Below, piece after piece: positions 8,617 to 18,584 of a stretch of DNA of 64,000 nt (position 1 is the first letter of the stretch; every line of letters begins with the position of its first letter). The DNA is taken from contig JANFNE010000003.1 of the NCBI GenBank assembly GCA_024867545.1, positions 124,001 through 188,000 of the forward strand, written 5' to 3'. The translations under genes and the position numbers were made by a program. The DNA is from Phytopythium helicoides. Lineage: Eukaryota; Oomycota; Peronosporomycetes; Pythiales; Pythiaceae. The notes beneath the pieces were generated by a model. The model was not told the DNA's origin. It did not search any database and saw only the letters and a list, made by a program, of their open reading frames with translations.

Positions 8617-9309
8617 ATGAAGACTTCTCGCACGCTCTACCTTCTCCTCGCACTCATCACTGCCGCACTCATCGCCGATAACGCAGTGGCTACCAAGTGT
8701 ACTGATGACGAATACGACATAATCATGGAGGCGGGAGCCGAGTTCGGCAAGTCGCTAGGTGCCGCGTGCGTCCCTGGAATGTGCTCTGCCGACTGCATTA
8801 CCACCATGACGAAGCTAGCTGATCAACTCCCGGACTGCGATGTCGTGACCGGCATTAGCCATGAGATGCTAGCTGATGGACTGAGCTGGTGCAGCAACAG
8901 TTCGAGCAGCGATTCTACCAGCAGCTCTAGCAACCATACGTGCTCTCCAGCCGAGGAGATGGTCGTCCTGACTGTCTACTATGCCTACGACGAGGAATTT
9001 ACGAGTGCTTGTCTTGAAGGCACGTGCTCGACAGGCTGCCTAGCCGTGGGGAGCAGCATGGCTGCGGCGTTTCCTGATTGCTTCTATCCGGAATTCAACG
9101 CAAACTTCGTGGTCAGCATGAATACTGCCGCCGATACCTGCAAAGCCTTGAACGGCAGCAACTACCCAGCCTCTATCGACGGGTCTGATGGGTCTGAGAG
9201 CTCTTCGTCGTTGGTGGTTGAGGCTGCAGGATCTTCCGGCGCCGAAGTTGTGTCGGTTTCAATAATCGCCGTGATTGGGCTGTACGCGGCTGCGAGCGCT
9301 CTGGTGTAG
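8617..9309 (+). CDS. Secreted double six-cysteine (elicitin-like) protein 1, probable GPI anchor
   Basis: This is a 230-residue protein. The open frame extends upstream to 8443 but without ATG; the ATG at 8617 opens a clear signal peptide ending near ADNAVA. Two modules follow, each with six cysteines: C-x22-C-x4-C-x3-C-x13-C-x17-C, then the same with x19 at the end. They are joined by a Ser-rich linker with N-glycosylation sites. A Ser-rich stretch and a hydrophobic C-terminal tail suggest a GPI anchor. Classical elicitins have a different spacing (C-x23-C-x23-C-x4-C-x14-C-x23-C), so 'elicitin-like' is tentative. GCTCAATTTCC at 8563-8573 fits the oomycete initiator. An identical copy lies at 18585-19277. 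Confidence 0.82.
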   Translation: MKTSRTLYLLLALITAALIADNAVATKCTDDEYDIIMEAGAEFGKSLGAACVPGMCSADCITTMTKLADQLPDCDVVTGISHEMLADGLSWCSNSSSSDSTSSSSNHTCSPAEEMVVLTVYYAYDEEFTSACLEGTCSTGCLAVGSSMAAAFPDCFYPEFNANFVVSMNTAADTCKALNGSNYPASIDGSDGSESSSSLVVEAAGSSGAEVVSVSIIAVIGLYAAASALV

Positions 9310-9761
9310 GGGTCTTCGAGTAGTGGTGCTAGTTCATGGCTGTAGGTACATGCATGCCGAAAAAGCGCTCTCATCAATACACTTTTCCTTTCTGTTCGGA
9401 GCATCATTACCAAGACATTCCACTTCAACTCACACGAACGCTTGTCGTGTCAACCACCGCTAGTGATGAGCTCGTGCTGTGTGATTGAGATGGATACACT
9501 TTGTGAAAATCCACTCGCGGGAAGTGCAGGTTGAGATGGGGACCTCACCGCAACTGCAGTTGCACGTAGCAAAAGGGAACGATGCATACAGTAGTGAGGT
9601 TCATTTAATTGTACCACGGTGAAGTCTTGTGGCGGTAAACATTGCTGCTTCCCACTCAGAGGAACAGACCACGTCGAATTGGACGAAGATCGAGAATCCA
9701 CTAGTCTCAAGGTTTCATTTGCAAATATCTCGGGTAGCGAACACTCCGTCCAGCAAACCAG

Positions 9762-10562
9762 ATGAAGTTCTCTGTCCGATTCTCGATCGTGCTTATGGCA
9801 CTAGTATTCAAGGTCGTCGTCGCCACAGAATGCACCGACGACGAAACGAAGACGATCCACAGAAACATTTTCGAGCATGGCAAGGCACTGGGTGTTAGAT
9901 GTGCTTCGAACGCTTGCTCCACGAATTGTGTGAACGCGATGAGTGCGCTTTCTACTCTACTTCCAGACTGCGGCGATAGCAACATCAACTACCACCAGTC
10001 GCTGATCAAGAGTGTGGAGTGGTGCGGGAACGATACCACCAGAAAGGACTCAACACGTACTGCTGGTGATGAATGCTCGGTACCTGACTCTACCGTCACT
10101 TCGATTGTCTTGGAAGCATACAACGACGATCGTGCCGTTTCTGTCTGTCTTCCAGACAATTGTATCAATTCTTGCCTGACATTCCAGCGAGTACTTGAAG
10201 ACCTGCTTCCTGACTGCTTCGACTCGGATCTTGGTGTCAACTACAAGGCTTCAGTGCGTTCCAAAATCGAATCCTGCAGTGAACGTGTATCAAGCATCGC
10301 GAGTACCTTTCGAGGTCTCTCAGCCATCCCAGAGAAGCGCAGAACTCCCAGCGGAGGTGGAGGAGGCGGAGGAGACAGCACAACCACCGACACCACTACA
10401 ACAACTACGTCCGGAACGAGCACCCTCACGAACTCCGGTACCAGCACTGGGACGGTGACCAGCAACAGCGGAGGTACCAACAACAACTCGACTTCGGACG
10501 CAGCATCTGCTTCGGTGCATGTCGCTGTGGCTGTGCTCGCAGTTGTCGGTGCTCTGGTTTAG
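9762..10562 (+). CDS. Secreted double six-cysteine (elicitin-like) protein 2, probable GPI anchor
   Basis: This is a 266-residue protein from ATG 9762 with a signal peptide ending near VVVA before TECTDDE. Both modules keep the family spacing (first C-x22-C-x4-C-x3-C-x13-C-x17-C; second starts with x23). The linker is short. The second module is followed by a Gly run and a long Thr/Ser-rich stalk (about residues 195-250) likely to be O-glycosylated, then a hydrophobic tail typical of a GPI signal. It lies 452 bases after protein 1 on the same strand. An identical copy is at 19730-20530 and a diverged inverted copy at 45910-46710. Confidence 0.82.
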   Translation: MKFSVRFSIVLMALVFKVVVATECTDDETKTIHRNIFEHGKALGVRCASNACSTNCVNAMSALSTLLPDCGDSNINYHQSLIKSVEWCGNDTTRKDSTRTAGDECSVPDSTVTSIVLEAYNDDRAVSVCLPDNCINSCLTFQRVLEDLLPDCFDSDLGVNYKASVRSKIESCSERVSSIASTFRGLSAIPEKRRTPSGGGGGGGDSTTTDTTTTTTSGTSTLTNSGTSTGTVTSNSGGTNNNSTSDAASASVHVAVAVLAVVGALV

Positions 10563-11600
10563 GACTTTTTACAACCTCTCTACTCTTCTGAGCTGTCAAC
10601 AGCTTGCTTTTGCCCGCGGATTGCTCATTGTGGACCCAAAGATATGTGAGATAAGTGTAAGCAGGATGCTAATGATCGTCAACGTGGGTTTTTGCTACAA
10701 TTTGCGATGTGAGTCTCTCATTGCAAGAAGAATGGGTATTATCATCACGTTATTGCACTTTTGAGAGTCCCTATTCGGCGTCTACTGTAGAAGTGAGGTC
10801 ACTGCCGACAGAGTGAACAATCCAATGTGGTGTCGTCGAAATCAAATCGTGTGCAAAAAACAAAAGTGCCTTTCTTGCCACTGTCCCTAACTAATTACCT
10901 TACTCTCCATGTCCATAGCTCAGAAGCTCCCTCAGTCGAATGAAGAACATACGGTTCGGTTTCGGATCAAGGGAGTCGAACGAGTGGACCCATTCATGCT
11001 CGACGATTCTGTCTGAAAAACATGGAGTTTGTGCGCTAGAAAGGGGATTAAACAGGCAAATTTTCGGAGTACGCGCCCTCATATTTCCTTTCAATGAAGA
11101 GTTTGACATTTATCATGAATTTCATGTGCCACGATGCGGTGCAACTTCTCAATAGAGCATTTGGAATCTGAAGTCTCGTAACGCAGGTCAAGCTCAAGCT
11201 CACCACCACTCCCCAGCACCAACTACAATGTATGGTCGATTGGATCTGTAAGTCATCATGGATCGAATGAAGAGCACCTATCAAATCTCAGTCCACACGA
11301 AAAAAAAAAAAAAAAAATCCTTGGGGCTTCGCTTCGATGCCGCATCGTCAATTCCAAGCAAGTTGACTCCACCTTCAACACCAACAATAACGATATGAAT
11401 CGGCTGAAGACAAATTGGCTCGTCTACACCACTGTAACAAAACAGACCGCTTCTTGAACCACCCCCATTGTTTACGTCATGTCAGTGACGACTCTGCCTT
11501 CAACCGGTTACGAACGCTATTGACGCAAAGAACATCACCGCCACACTGGCTAAAGCTGGGAAACGACCAGCTCTCGCTCCGCCCGTCGCCAGCGCCGTCC
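10563..11600. other. Intergenic part of block A
   Basis: No gene is supported. The stretch is present in all three blocks, with small indels between them from 10972 on. A run of about 17 A residues at 11300-11317 is interrupted and shorter in block C and longer in block B. Its right part should hold the old promoter of the broken ubiquitin-like gene. Confidence 0.5.
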
Positions 11601-11831
11601 ATGGAGCTCCCGCCCGCGTCCCCGCGCGCCTCCGCGGCCTCTGAACATGTCGAAGCGTCTGCGGAGGCTGCGGAGGGTCCGAACGCCACTCGTGCGAGCT
11701 CCGACGGCCTCCTGGAAGTCGAGAACGACCGCCTGATGTTTACGACGCTGGACGAGCTCATCTACCGATCCCGGACGTCCTGTCGAATTGAATGCTTCAA
11801 GTTTTGGTCTGGAGGTGTTGTTTTTGAATGA
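11601..11831 (+). pseudogene. Truncated 5' fragment of the ubiquitin-like/Tudor-knot gene (block A)
   Basis: The first about 38 codons from the ATG match the intact gene at 21550 almost exactly (MELPPASPRASAASEH onwards, up to DGLLE). After that, most of the ubiquitin-like domain is missing: the sequence jumps from ENDR to TLDELIY and then runs into unrelated codons to a stop at 76 residues. The same internal loss is present in the inverted copy at 44698-44883, so the break predates the A/B duplication. A short secreted or functional peptide is unlikely; there is no signal peptide. Confidence 0.8.
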
Positions 11832-12283
11832 GAATAGACAAGCTGATGGAGATATGGGGGCTGGAAGCTGTGCGACTGGTTGAAGTGAAGGAAAGCTACG
11901 ACGCACTACGTCATGGCTACACTTTTCTGTTCGACACCAAAATCCAGTCGGTTGTGGATGCATGATGCGCAACCTTCAGACCTCGACCTCCACGGTCATC
12001 TCCCTTGGAGTCTGAACACGCGCGGCTGTCTGCCAATAGCACACGCTGCGTTGGACATTTGGGCATGCACTGTTCGCGATTGTTGAGATACGTGGAGCGC
12101 TTTCACCCCCCGGTGATGCTTTTCAAGGCGAGTCGACCTCGCGCGAGTTCCAGTGTGCATCGCCGAGAAGCCTAGTGCTTGCTGTGATCACGTCTCTGTT
12201 GGTGGAGTCGGTGACCTCGAGGATATTTCATGGTGACACGTCGCCATTATCCAATTCACTCTCGATCGCGCACTTTTCCAAGA

Positions 12284-13009
12284 ATGCAAGCTGTTCGCAA
12301 CGGTCTTTTTCTCTGCGCTATCTTTTCGGCCGTCCAGTCGAGTGCTGCGGTTGTCGCGAACTGCACCGACGATGAACTCACCACAGTCAGAGCTACCATT
12401 CCAGAATACGGCAAGGCGCTTGGAGAGACGTGCGACTCAGGAGCATGCTCTACCGGATGCGTTGTGGCCATGACTCAGCTCGCTGATCTACTACCAGACT
12501 GCGATAACGGAGCTTACGACTTCCACCAAATGCTCGCTGATGGAGTGAGTGGGTGCAGTAACAGCACCAGTGACACCTCCAGTGGCGGTTCCGGCAAGGA
12601 TATTTGCTCTCCGGCCGAGGTCGCCATCACCCAGACGGTGATTTCCGCCTACGAAGGCGATTTTGAAACCACTTGTTTGCCGGATACGTGCACGCCCGAC
12701 TGCATCACCTTGCAGACCTCGATCAAGGACTCAATCTTCGACTGTATCGATCCGACGGTTGGGATCAGCTACATGGATGGTGTCAATGTTGCTATCGCCA
12801 GCTGCGAGGACATCACGGGTAGCAGTTTGGCAGCTGATGTCGCTGGTTCGACTGGCTCAGAGAGCGTGGGTGAGTCTGTTGGCTCGGGTGACTCTGCTGG
12901 TTCTGCGAGCTCGGTACCCTCAACTATGGGATCTTCAGGCGCAGCTGTGGTCTCGATCTCGACGCTCACTGTCTTTGGACTGGTTGCTGCTGCGAGCATT
13001 GTCGTGTAA
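12284..13009 (+). CDS. Secreted double six-cysteine (elicitin-like) protein 3, probable GPI anchor
   Basis: This is a 241-residue protein. The ATG at 12284 rather than the in-frame one at 12230 gives a good signal peptide ending near SAAVVA before NCTDDE. TTCACTCTC at 12255-12263 fits the oomycete initiator and lies just before this start. The two modules have the exact family spacing, x22-x4-x3-x13-x17 and x22-x4-x3-x13-x19. Between them is a Ser/Thr/Gly linker; after them a Ser/Gly-rich stalk and a hydrophobic tail. The block B counterpart at 43475-44200 differs by only a handful of residues. Confidence 0.82.
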   Translation: MQAVRNGLFLCAIFSAVQSSAAVVANCTDDELTTVRATIPEYGKALGETCDSGACSTGCVVAMTQLADLLPDCDNGAYDFHQMLADGVSGCSNSTSDTSSGGSGKDICSPAEVAITQTVISAYEGDFETTCLPDTCTPDCITLQTSIKDSIFDCIDPTVGISYMDGVNVAIASCEDITGSSLAADVAGSTGSESVGESVGSGDSAGSASSVPSTMGSSGAAVVSISTLTVFGLVAAASIVV

Positions 13010-13849
13010 AACACCGGCGTTGTCAGTCATGTGGTGCTTGAGCGCAACTAAGCGTCTCTTTTGGCAGATTCGGCTTGTTTACTTCAACACGAACCAGTTC
13101 AAGATAACGTTTTCGAATCTCTCCACTTGCATCTCTTCAATCACCTGTACTACAAACTCCATTCAACGCACAGCGTACAAATGCATTTGCACTTCGCATG
13201 TTGCAAAAGCTAAGCCATTGATTTTCCAGTTGCTTTGCTCACTGCAAAGACCAATGGGTAATGTTGTGCGCGATCAATGGCGAAATGACAAGCGCTTCGG
13301 ATACTTGCTGTTGCTTTAGTGTGCGTGAGCAATTGTCAGCACACATAAAGCGGTCCTGGCTCACCGAGCACTGGTCTATGTTGACTGAAGGATTGTGTTC
13401 ACTTCAATTGGTGCCGTGATGGGTACAAGGCTTGCATGGTTCAGGGTGCGGTTGTTTGTCCAAGTTCATCTTCCCAATTGTTCGACGAATTGACAAGGGT
13501 GGCAACGTCTGCCACTTCCAACTAACGTCTCAGCACACTACTCGTTCCAATACTGCCATGAAAGGGATCAGTAGAAGACAACCCTCAGTAGTATCCACCA
13601 TGTCGGGGTAGACATCCGATGCTGGCGACCTTGCTGAGCCATCATGCTACACCAGTAAGCTACTCAGGGAGAAATTCATCACCTGTCAGCATGCCTTGCC
13701 AGGTAGCTTGTTTTTCTCGCCTGCCTCTCGAAAGCAGCTTTGTATCACACCTTCCGGACCAATACCCTCACGAACCCAATATTCATTCTACCATTTGCCA
13801 AACAACGCTCAAGCTTCACTTTTCTCTGTCTTCACCTCCACCTTCTCCA

Positions 13850-14530
13850 ATGGTTTCTTCGCGGAACTTCTCCATACTCGTGATAATCTTTGCGGTACTC
13901 TCAGCTGTGGATGCCGCCAACTGCACCCATACAGAAGGCGACAACGTCGAGACTTACGTTCCCCAGTACGGGAAGGGACTGAGAATCAACTGCAAGATGG
14001 ATGCTTGCTCGACAGACTGCGTTGCTTCGATGACCAAGCTGGCCGACCTACTCCCTGATTGCGAGTATGAGGACGTGAACTACCACCTGCAGCTTGCGGA
14101 AGGTGTCAATGCGTGCGGAGCCAACAACGGCTTGAGTAGCATGACCAGTGGTAGTGCCAAGGTTTGTTCTCCGGCTGAAGCAGCGGTGACCACCACTGTA
14201 ATGGCTGCGTACGACGGAGACTTTCTGTCAAATTGTCTCGACGACAAGTGCTCTCGCGATTGTCTGGAAGTCCAAAGCTCCATCGCGGTTGGAATCCCAG
14301 ACTGTTTCGATACGACTCAAGAAATCAACTTTCACGACACCGTTGAAGAGGTGATGTCTTGGTGCAACATGAGTGGCACTCCCGGAAGTGGCAATCTGAC
14401 TATCGAGTCCATGGGATCTGCAAGCTCTTCTGCCACGACAAAGACCGAAAGCTCTTCTGGGACCGGAGTTCCTCCATTTTCTGCGAATTCAATTTTGATT
14501 TTGATTGCAATCGCGAGCTTGGTTGCGTAG
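13850..14530 (+). CDS. Secreted double six-cysteine (elicitin-like) protein 4, probable GPI anchor
   Basis: This is a 226-residue protein from ATG 13850. An upstream in-frame ATG at 13619 is disfavoured because the start at 13850 opens the signal peptide (ending near AVDAA) and TTCACTTTTCTC at 13815-13826 looks like the initiator. Both six-cysteine modules are complete with family spacing. The stalk is shorter than in the paralogs and ends in a hydrophobic tail (ILILIAIASLVA). It is convergent with the kinase gene to the right, 170 bases between stops. The block B copy has lost its middle and is a pseudogene. Confidence 0.8.
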   Translation: MVSSRNFSILVIIFAVLSAVDAANCTHTEGDNVETYVPQYGKGLRINCKMDACSTDCVASMTKLADLLPDCEYEDVNYHLQLAEGVNACGANNGLSSMTSGSAKVCSPAEAAVTTTVMAAYDGDFLSNCLDDKCSRDCLEVQSSIAVGIPDCFDTTQEINFHDTVEEVMSWCNMSGTPGSGNLTIESMGSASSSATTKTESSSGTGVPPFSANSILILIAIASLVA

Positions 14531-14700
14531 ATGAGATACCATGTACTCCTAGCTCTTTCCAAACGTATGCACTTGCGGAGTCGCTCCGTATGCCAATTTG
14601 CCATCGGAGCGTAAGATGTCAACACCAACATCAGTTTCCATTTCCGGTTTCATATTAATGATAATATCCTGCAGCGTTCTTCTTGCCCTACCGCAATCCT

Positions 14701-16320
14701 CTACGGCTCGATGTTCAAATCCATCTCGGTCTTTGCGATCGTTGTGATGTGATAAAGCACCTCTGGAGCTGATGGACGATCGTTCGGTTGAACAGAAACG
14801 CACCGACGGCCAAGATCGGCAATGGATTGCAGTGCCGCACTTGAAAACTCCACTTGCAACTTGCCCATCGAAACAAGCTGGAGAATGGCCGTCTCGGACA
14901 GTACTCCCGTGACGTTTTGACGCGCTTGCTTGTAGGGTAAAGAGTGGGTATCCAGCTCGGCCAACACCACCCCGAAAGAAAACACGTCCGCCTTGTCGTC
15001 GTAGCGCTCACCCATAAGCACCTCGGGAGCCATCCACAAGGACGTCCCCACTCCAGCCGTCATGGTCTTGTCTGCGCTCTCTCGTGATACACCAAAGTCG
15101 GTCAGCTTGGCATCCAAGTTCTCTGATAGCAGAATGTTCTTCGATTTGAGGTCGCGATGCAGCACCATCGGCTGCAGAGAGTGCATGTACACGAGTCCGT
15201 TGATGACATGCGTAGCGATCTTTATCTTGTTGTAATCGAAGCCGAACGGATGACGTACGGGGTCGGCCTCATACTTGTCGAGTAAACCGCGCAAGTCACC
15301 ACCACTCATAAACTCGGACACGATGCACAAGTCACTGAGCGAGCTCCATGCCACGCCCACCAGCTGCATGATTCGCGGATGGTCCATGCGAGCCATGAGC
15401 TTGGCTTCGGAGAGAGAAACGTTCACTTGAGCGATATTCTTCCTGAGTTCTCGTGGCAGCATCTTGACGGCGACAGATTTCCCATCATATGTGCCCAGGT
15501 AGACTTCTCCATAGGCTCCACGACTGATCATTTTCTTGACAACTACATCCGCGCGCGGGATACGTGAAGCCACGATGTCGTCATCGTGCCACAAACCGTC
15601 TTTGCGAGGCAGAAGGGTTTGGCCCAGCGACACCAACGTATCTTTGCTCTTTTGGCGACGGCGGAGGCAAACGATTAGCAAGACAACGGCAGCCACCACC
15701 ACGACAGCAGCAGCGGCGATTCCGATAATGACGGCGACGCTGAGACTTTCCGAGCTGTCGCTGCTTGAAGAACCAAGTATTGAAAAGCTTCCACTTGATC
15801 CGGAAGAGGATGACGCGATGTTTGAGTACGCACGGAAATACCGAGCGCCTTGACTGTCGTTCGCGCAAGAGTGCTCCGTCATGTCGTTTAGGCTAAGCGA
15901 GATATTGAGGTCGGAATCTCCCTGGCATGTGATGCTGTTGTTGTACAAGACAATACTAGCCGACCCGTCAGAGTTTGTGATGCCGATGATGCTGGAGCTC
16001 GAGCTCGATACCTGGCAGACGTTGGCCATGACGAATGCCTTGCTACTGGTGTAGCTGGTGCACGCGTCGTCATCGTACTCCTCGAGCAGCAGGTATGTGC
16101 GGTCACCGACCATGGATTTCGAGTACGTCTCGCGGTCGTAGGAGCAATTCCCGCTAAGCGAAACATCGTCTCCCGACGCAGTGCACGTAAAAGAATCGGC
16201 AGAGCAATTCGCGTCGAGTTCGAAGATGATGTACGTCGGCGAATTACTGCATGACGAGCCAGCATAATATGTGGTGGCGAGGTCGACGTTGTAGTCGATG
16301 ATGTACCCGCTGCCGCTCAT
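14701..16320 (-). CDS. Receptor-like TKL protein kinase with eight-cysteine ectodomain (kinase A)
   Basis: This is a 539-residue protein from ATG 16320; an upstream TTG frame is ignored. Residues about 10-190 form a Ser-rich, N-glycosylation-rich domain with eight cysteines (YYAGSSC..., DRTYLLLEEYDDDAC). A single membrane segment (about 193-218) is followed by RRRQK. The kinase domain (about 255-530) has SRGAYGEV in the glycine loop, AVK lysine near 282, HRDLKSKN near 388, DFG near 406 and GTSLWMAPEVL, all as in active TKL kinases. No cleavable signal peptide is visible, so the membrane segment may act as a reverse signal anchor. The inverted copy at 40746 is frameshifted. Related kinases form an array at 49.9-56.8 kb. 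Confidence 0.9.
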   Translation of the reverse strand: MSGSGYIIDYNVDLATTYYAGSSCSNSPTYIIFELDANCSADSFTCTASGDDVSLSGNCSYDRETYSKSMVGDRTYLLLEEYDDDACTSYTSSKAFVMANVCQVSSSSSSIIGITNSDGSASIVLYNNSITCQGDSDLNISLSLNDMTEHSCANDSQGARYFRAYSNIASSSSGSSGSFSILGSSSSDSSESLSVAVIIGIAAAAVVVVAAVVLLIVCLRRRQKSKDTLVSLGQTLLPRKDGLWHDDDIVASRIPRADVVVKKMISRGAYGEVYLGTYDGKSVAVKMLPRELRKNIAQVNVSLSEAKLMARMDHPRIMQLVGVAWSSLSDLCIVSEFMSGGDLRGLLDKYEADPVRHPFGFDYNKIKIATHVINGLVYMHSLQPMVLHRDLKSKNILLSENLDAKLTDFGVSRESADKTMTAGVGTSLWMAPEVLMGERYDDKADVFSFGVVLAELDTHSLPYKQARQNVTGVLSETAILQLVSMGKLQVEFSSAALQSIADLGRRCVSVQPNDRPSAPEVLYHITTIAKTEMDLNIEP

Positions 16321-18184
16321 GGCGCTCCGCAACAGCTCGGAGCCGCCGGGGCGATCGGAGACGGCGAGATTCGGAATGTCCTCCGGAAAATAGGGAGTGT
16401 GCGATACGCTGTGTCGTAGAGTCGGATCGTGACCAGTGTCACGCGGTAGGGCTCACCATCTGCATGCGTGCTCGCGATGGCGGTATCCACTGTTCGATGA
16501 TAGCCTACAGTCTCGCACAATCGCGTGATTGTTCTTCAAGCACTGACTGAAACTGGACAATTTACGCCCATTACAACCCGACTCGCGAGTTTGGCGGTTG
16601 CGTGAAGTGTGCTGACAATGGTATCCATACAACAACGTGTGGTGGCAAAAAACGCTGCAAGGAAGTGCACCACAGGCTCGCGTGTTTGTTCATCCACGAG
16701 TCGGTTGATGAATTGGTTGTCCGCAAACTCTCATGGGACCTGCTCTATTAACCACATCAAGTTGGAGGTTCCAAGCCCGTAACTGTATGACTCAAGGGAG
16801 TGATCTCTATACAGTACAAGCACGTGCTTTGCATTGTGTCGCACAGCATCCAAACCAACCTTTTACTGTACCGCCTTTCCGCTGTGCATTGACAAGGTGT
16901 TCCATAATGATGATCACGCCCAAGTAACAGAAACAGTAGCACAGCAGACGCAGGCACGGAGTTCATCACTGCTGCATTGCCAATGAATACAGTACAGTCG
17001 AAAGCGGTGTCCAGCTCACCACCACTACAGATGATCGTTGTGATATGATACAGAACGTCCTCTAGCATGGTTGGAAATACTTCTTCGGGAGTTTCTCGAA
17101 TGGTATGTGCTGGAGAACGCTGTCTTTGAATTCATGAGCTATAAACACGCCTGAATCATCAACACGAAACCAGCACTCGCCTCAAGTCACTTGTTGCAAA
17201 CCATGAGCTTCGTCTCAAGAGAACAATTCTACTCCGGAGTAGTAGCGTAAATGGGAATGACCTGCAGTGTGCGTGGTCACTACGCCGACAAAATGCTGCT
17301 ATAGATGTCGTACTGTACTGACGTAGTTGTGGGAACGCCTCACTGACAGCTAACAACTGTCGATGTGTCACACGTCGTCCCCATGAGAAAGGGTGCTCGC
17401 ACTGTACTTCATCATGACAGCAGCCACAAACCAATCAACGCACAGCACAATTTTTCCTGGACTATCCACTATATTGGGAATGCTTGGCTGTACAGTATCG
17501 ATTGCGTTGTTGGGGCGATTGCCATCACTTGAGAAGTGCCACGAGCAAGGTTGAAAGAGAACTCCGCTCTTGCACATTATCGAACTGATCACTATCCGTG
17601 ATTTTGAACCTGTCGGTTGCATGCTACTTCGAGCTGACGTTGGCCAGAAAAGAGTGAGCCGTGATGGGTTGGCATTGAGTCCAACGACTCCAGGTGTAGT
17701 CAATTGGTCAACCCAACTTCCGTGGCGCTATGTAGCCCATCTCATTGATGGCTACACTTTCAAATCCAGTCAGTTGTGGGTGCACGAGGAGCAGCTTTCA
17801 GATCTCTCAACCTTCACATTTGAGAACCAGCTCCCTCCCTCCGATGCTGCTCCCTGTAGGGGAAGGACGTAGTATATACCTTGAATGACCACGACCACAT
17901 CAACTTGAGCAAGCTGGATCCACCTTGGTCGCGATTGCAAGCAAGCCGTCGCCATACCCGTACTCATCGTCACCACGCCGGCCGATCACAGTGAAAATAC
18001 CAACACACCTTCGCTACAATATCGTTGGGAGGCTGTTGCCGATTCATTTTCTTGGTCCAACATATCGTTGCCGTCGCTGCCTCAAAACTGAATCGAGCCA
18101 AAGCTTGCACTACCCCCGTGACTCCCAGCATAATTGCCTCGGTTGGGTCATTGCATCAAGATGAGCTCGGCAATCTTGGTGAAC
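16321..18184. other. Long intergenic stretch with decayed duplicate fragments
   Basis: No intact gene. 16321-16500 is the kinase A promoter region and matches the region before kinase B at about 40.59-40.74 kb. At 17020-17068 on the minus strand a remnant reads EDVLYHITTI, matching the kinase C-terminal PEVLYHITTI. At about 17740-17810 the sequence resembles the region after the broken ubiquitin-like gene near 11.9 kb (GATGGCTACACTT, AATCCAGTC). The stretch is therefore a graveyard of older copies of the same blocks. Confidence 0.55.
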
Positions 18185-18584
18185 AGTCGAATTGAATCAG
18201 CTCCTCATATATCACCAGTCCATTGAAGTCCATTTGCTGCTTGCCGAGTTTGCACGAGGCTGTGCAATCAAAATCCACTCATTTGTAGATGTGGCGGGTC
18301 CAAACTTGACAGCCCCGAAGGAGCTGAAGATGTTGCTGAATGGCATGCAAATTGCACACCGGTACAGTACGTAGCAGTCGGGGGTCATCGAGGATCGCAG
18401 ATGGCACGCCGTGCATTGTATCGCTACGTCAGGGGAGCTCCATCGACGCTGCTTCACGCACCGACTCCGAGTTCCATTGCAAGGCTCCATCAAATCAAGC
18501 ACAAACGCTACCTTCAAGACGCATGGCATTGCTCAATTTCCGCTCCATTGCACACATCATCCAGGAAATTCCAAGTCACGAAGA

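Larger units (their letters stand above)
8195..11830 (+). repeat. Segmental duplication, block A (direct partner at 18185-21823)
   Basis: This segment recurs about 9.97 kb downstream in the same orientation. It carries two six-cysteine genes plus the 5' end of a ubiquitin-like gene. The centre (8424-10971) shows no difference from the partner as far as read. The flanks on both sides differ at many sites and by small indels. From about 9.7 kb on, block A is also present inverted at 40.6-46.8 kb. Confidence 0.93.

Noticed and set aside
11550..11972. 140-codon minus-strand frame over the broken ubiquitin-like fragment
   Set aside because: Antisense shadow with no features; not kept in the same form in block C.
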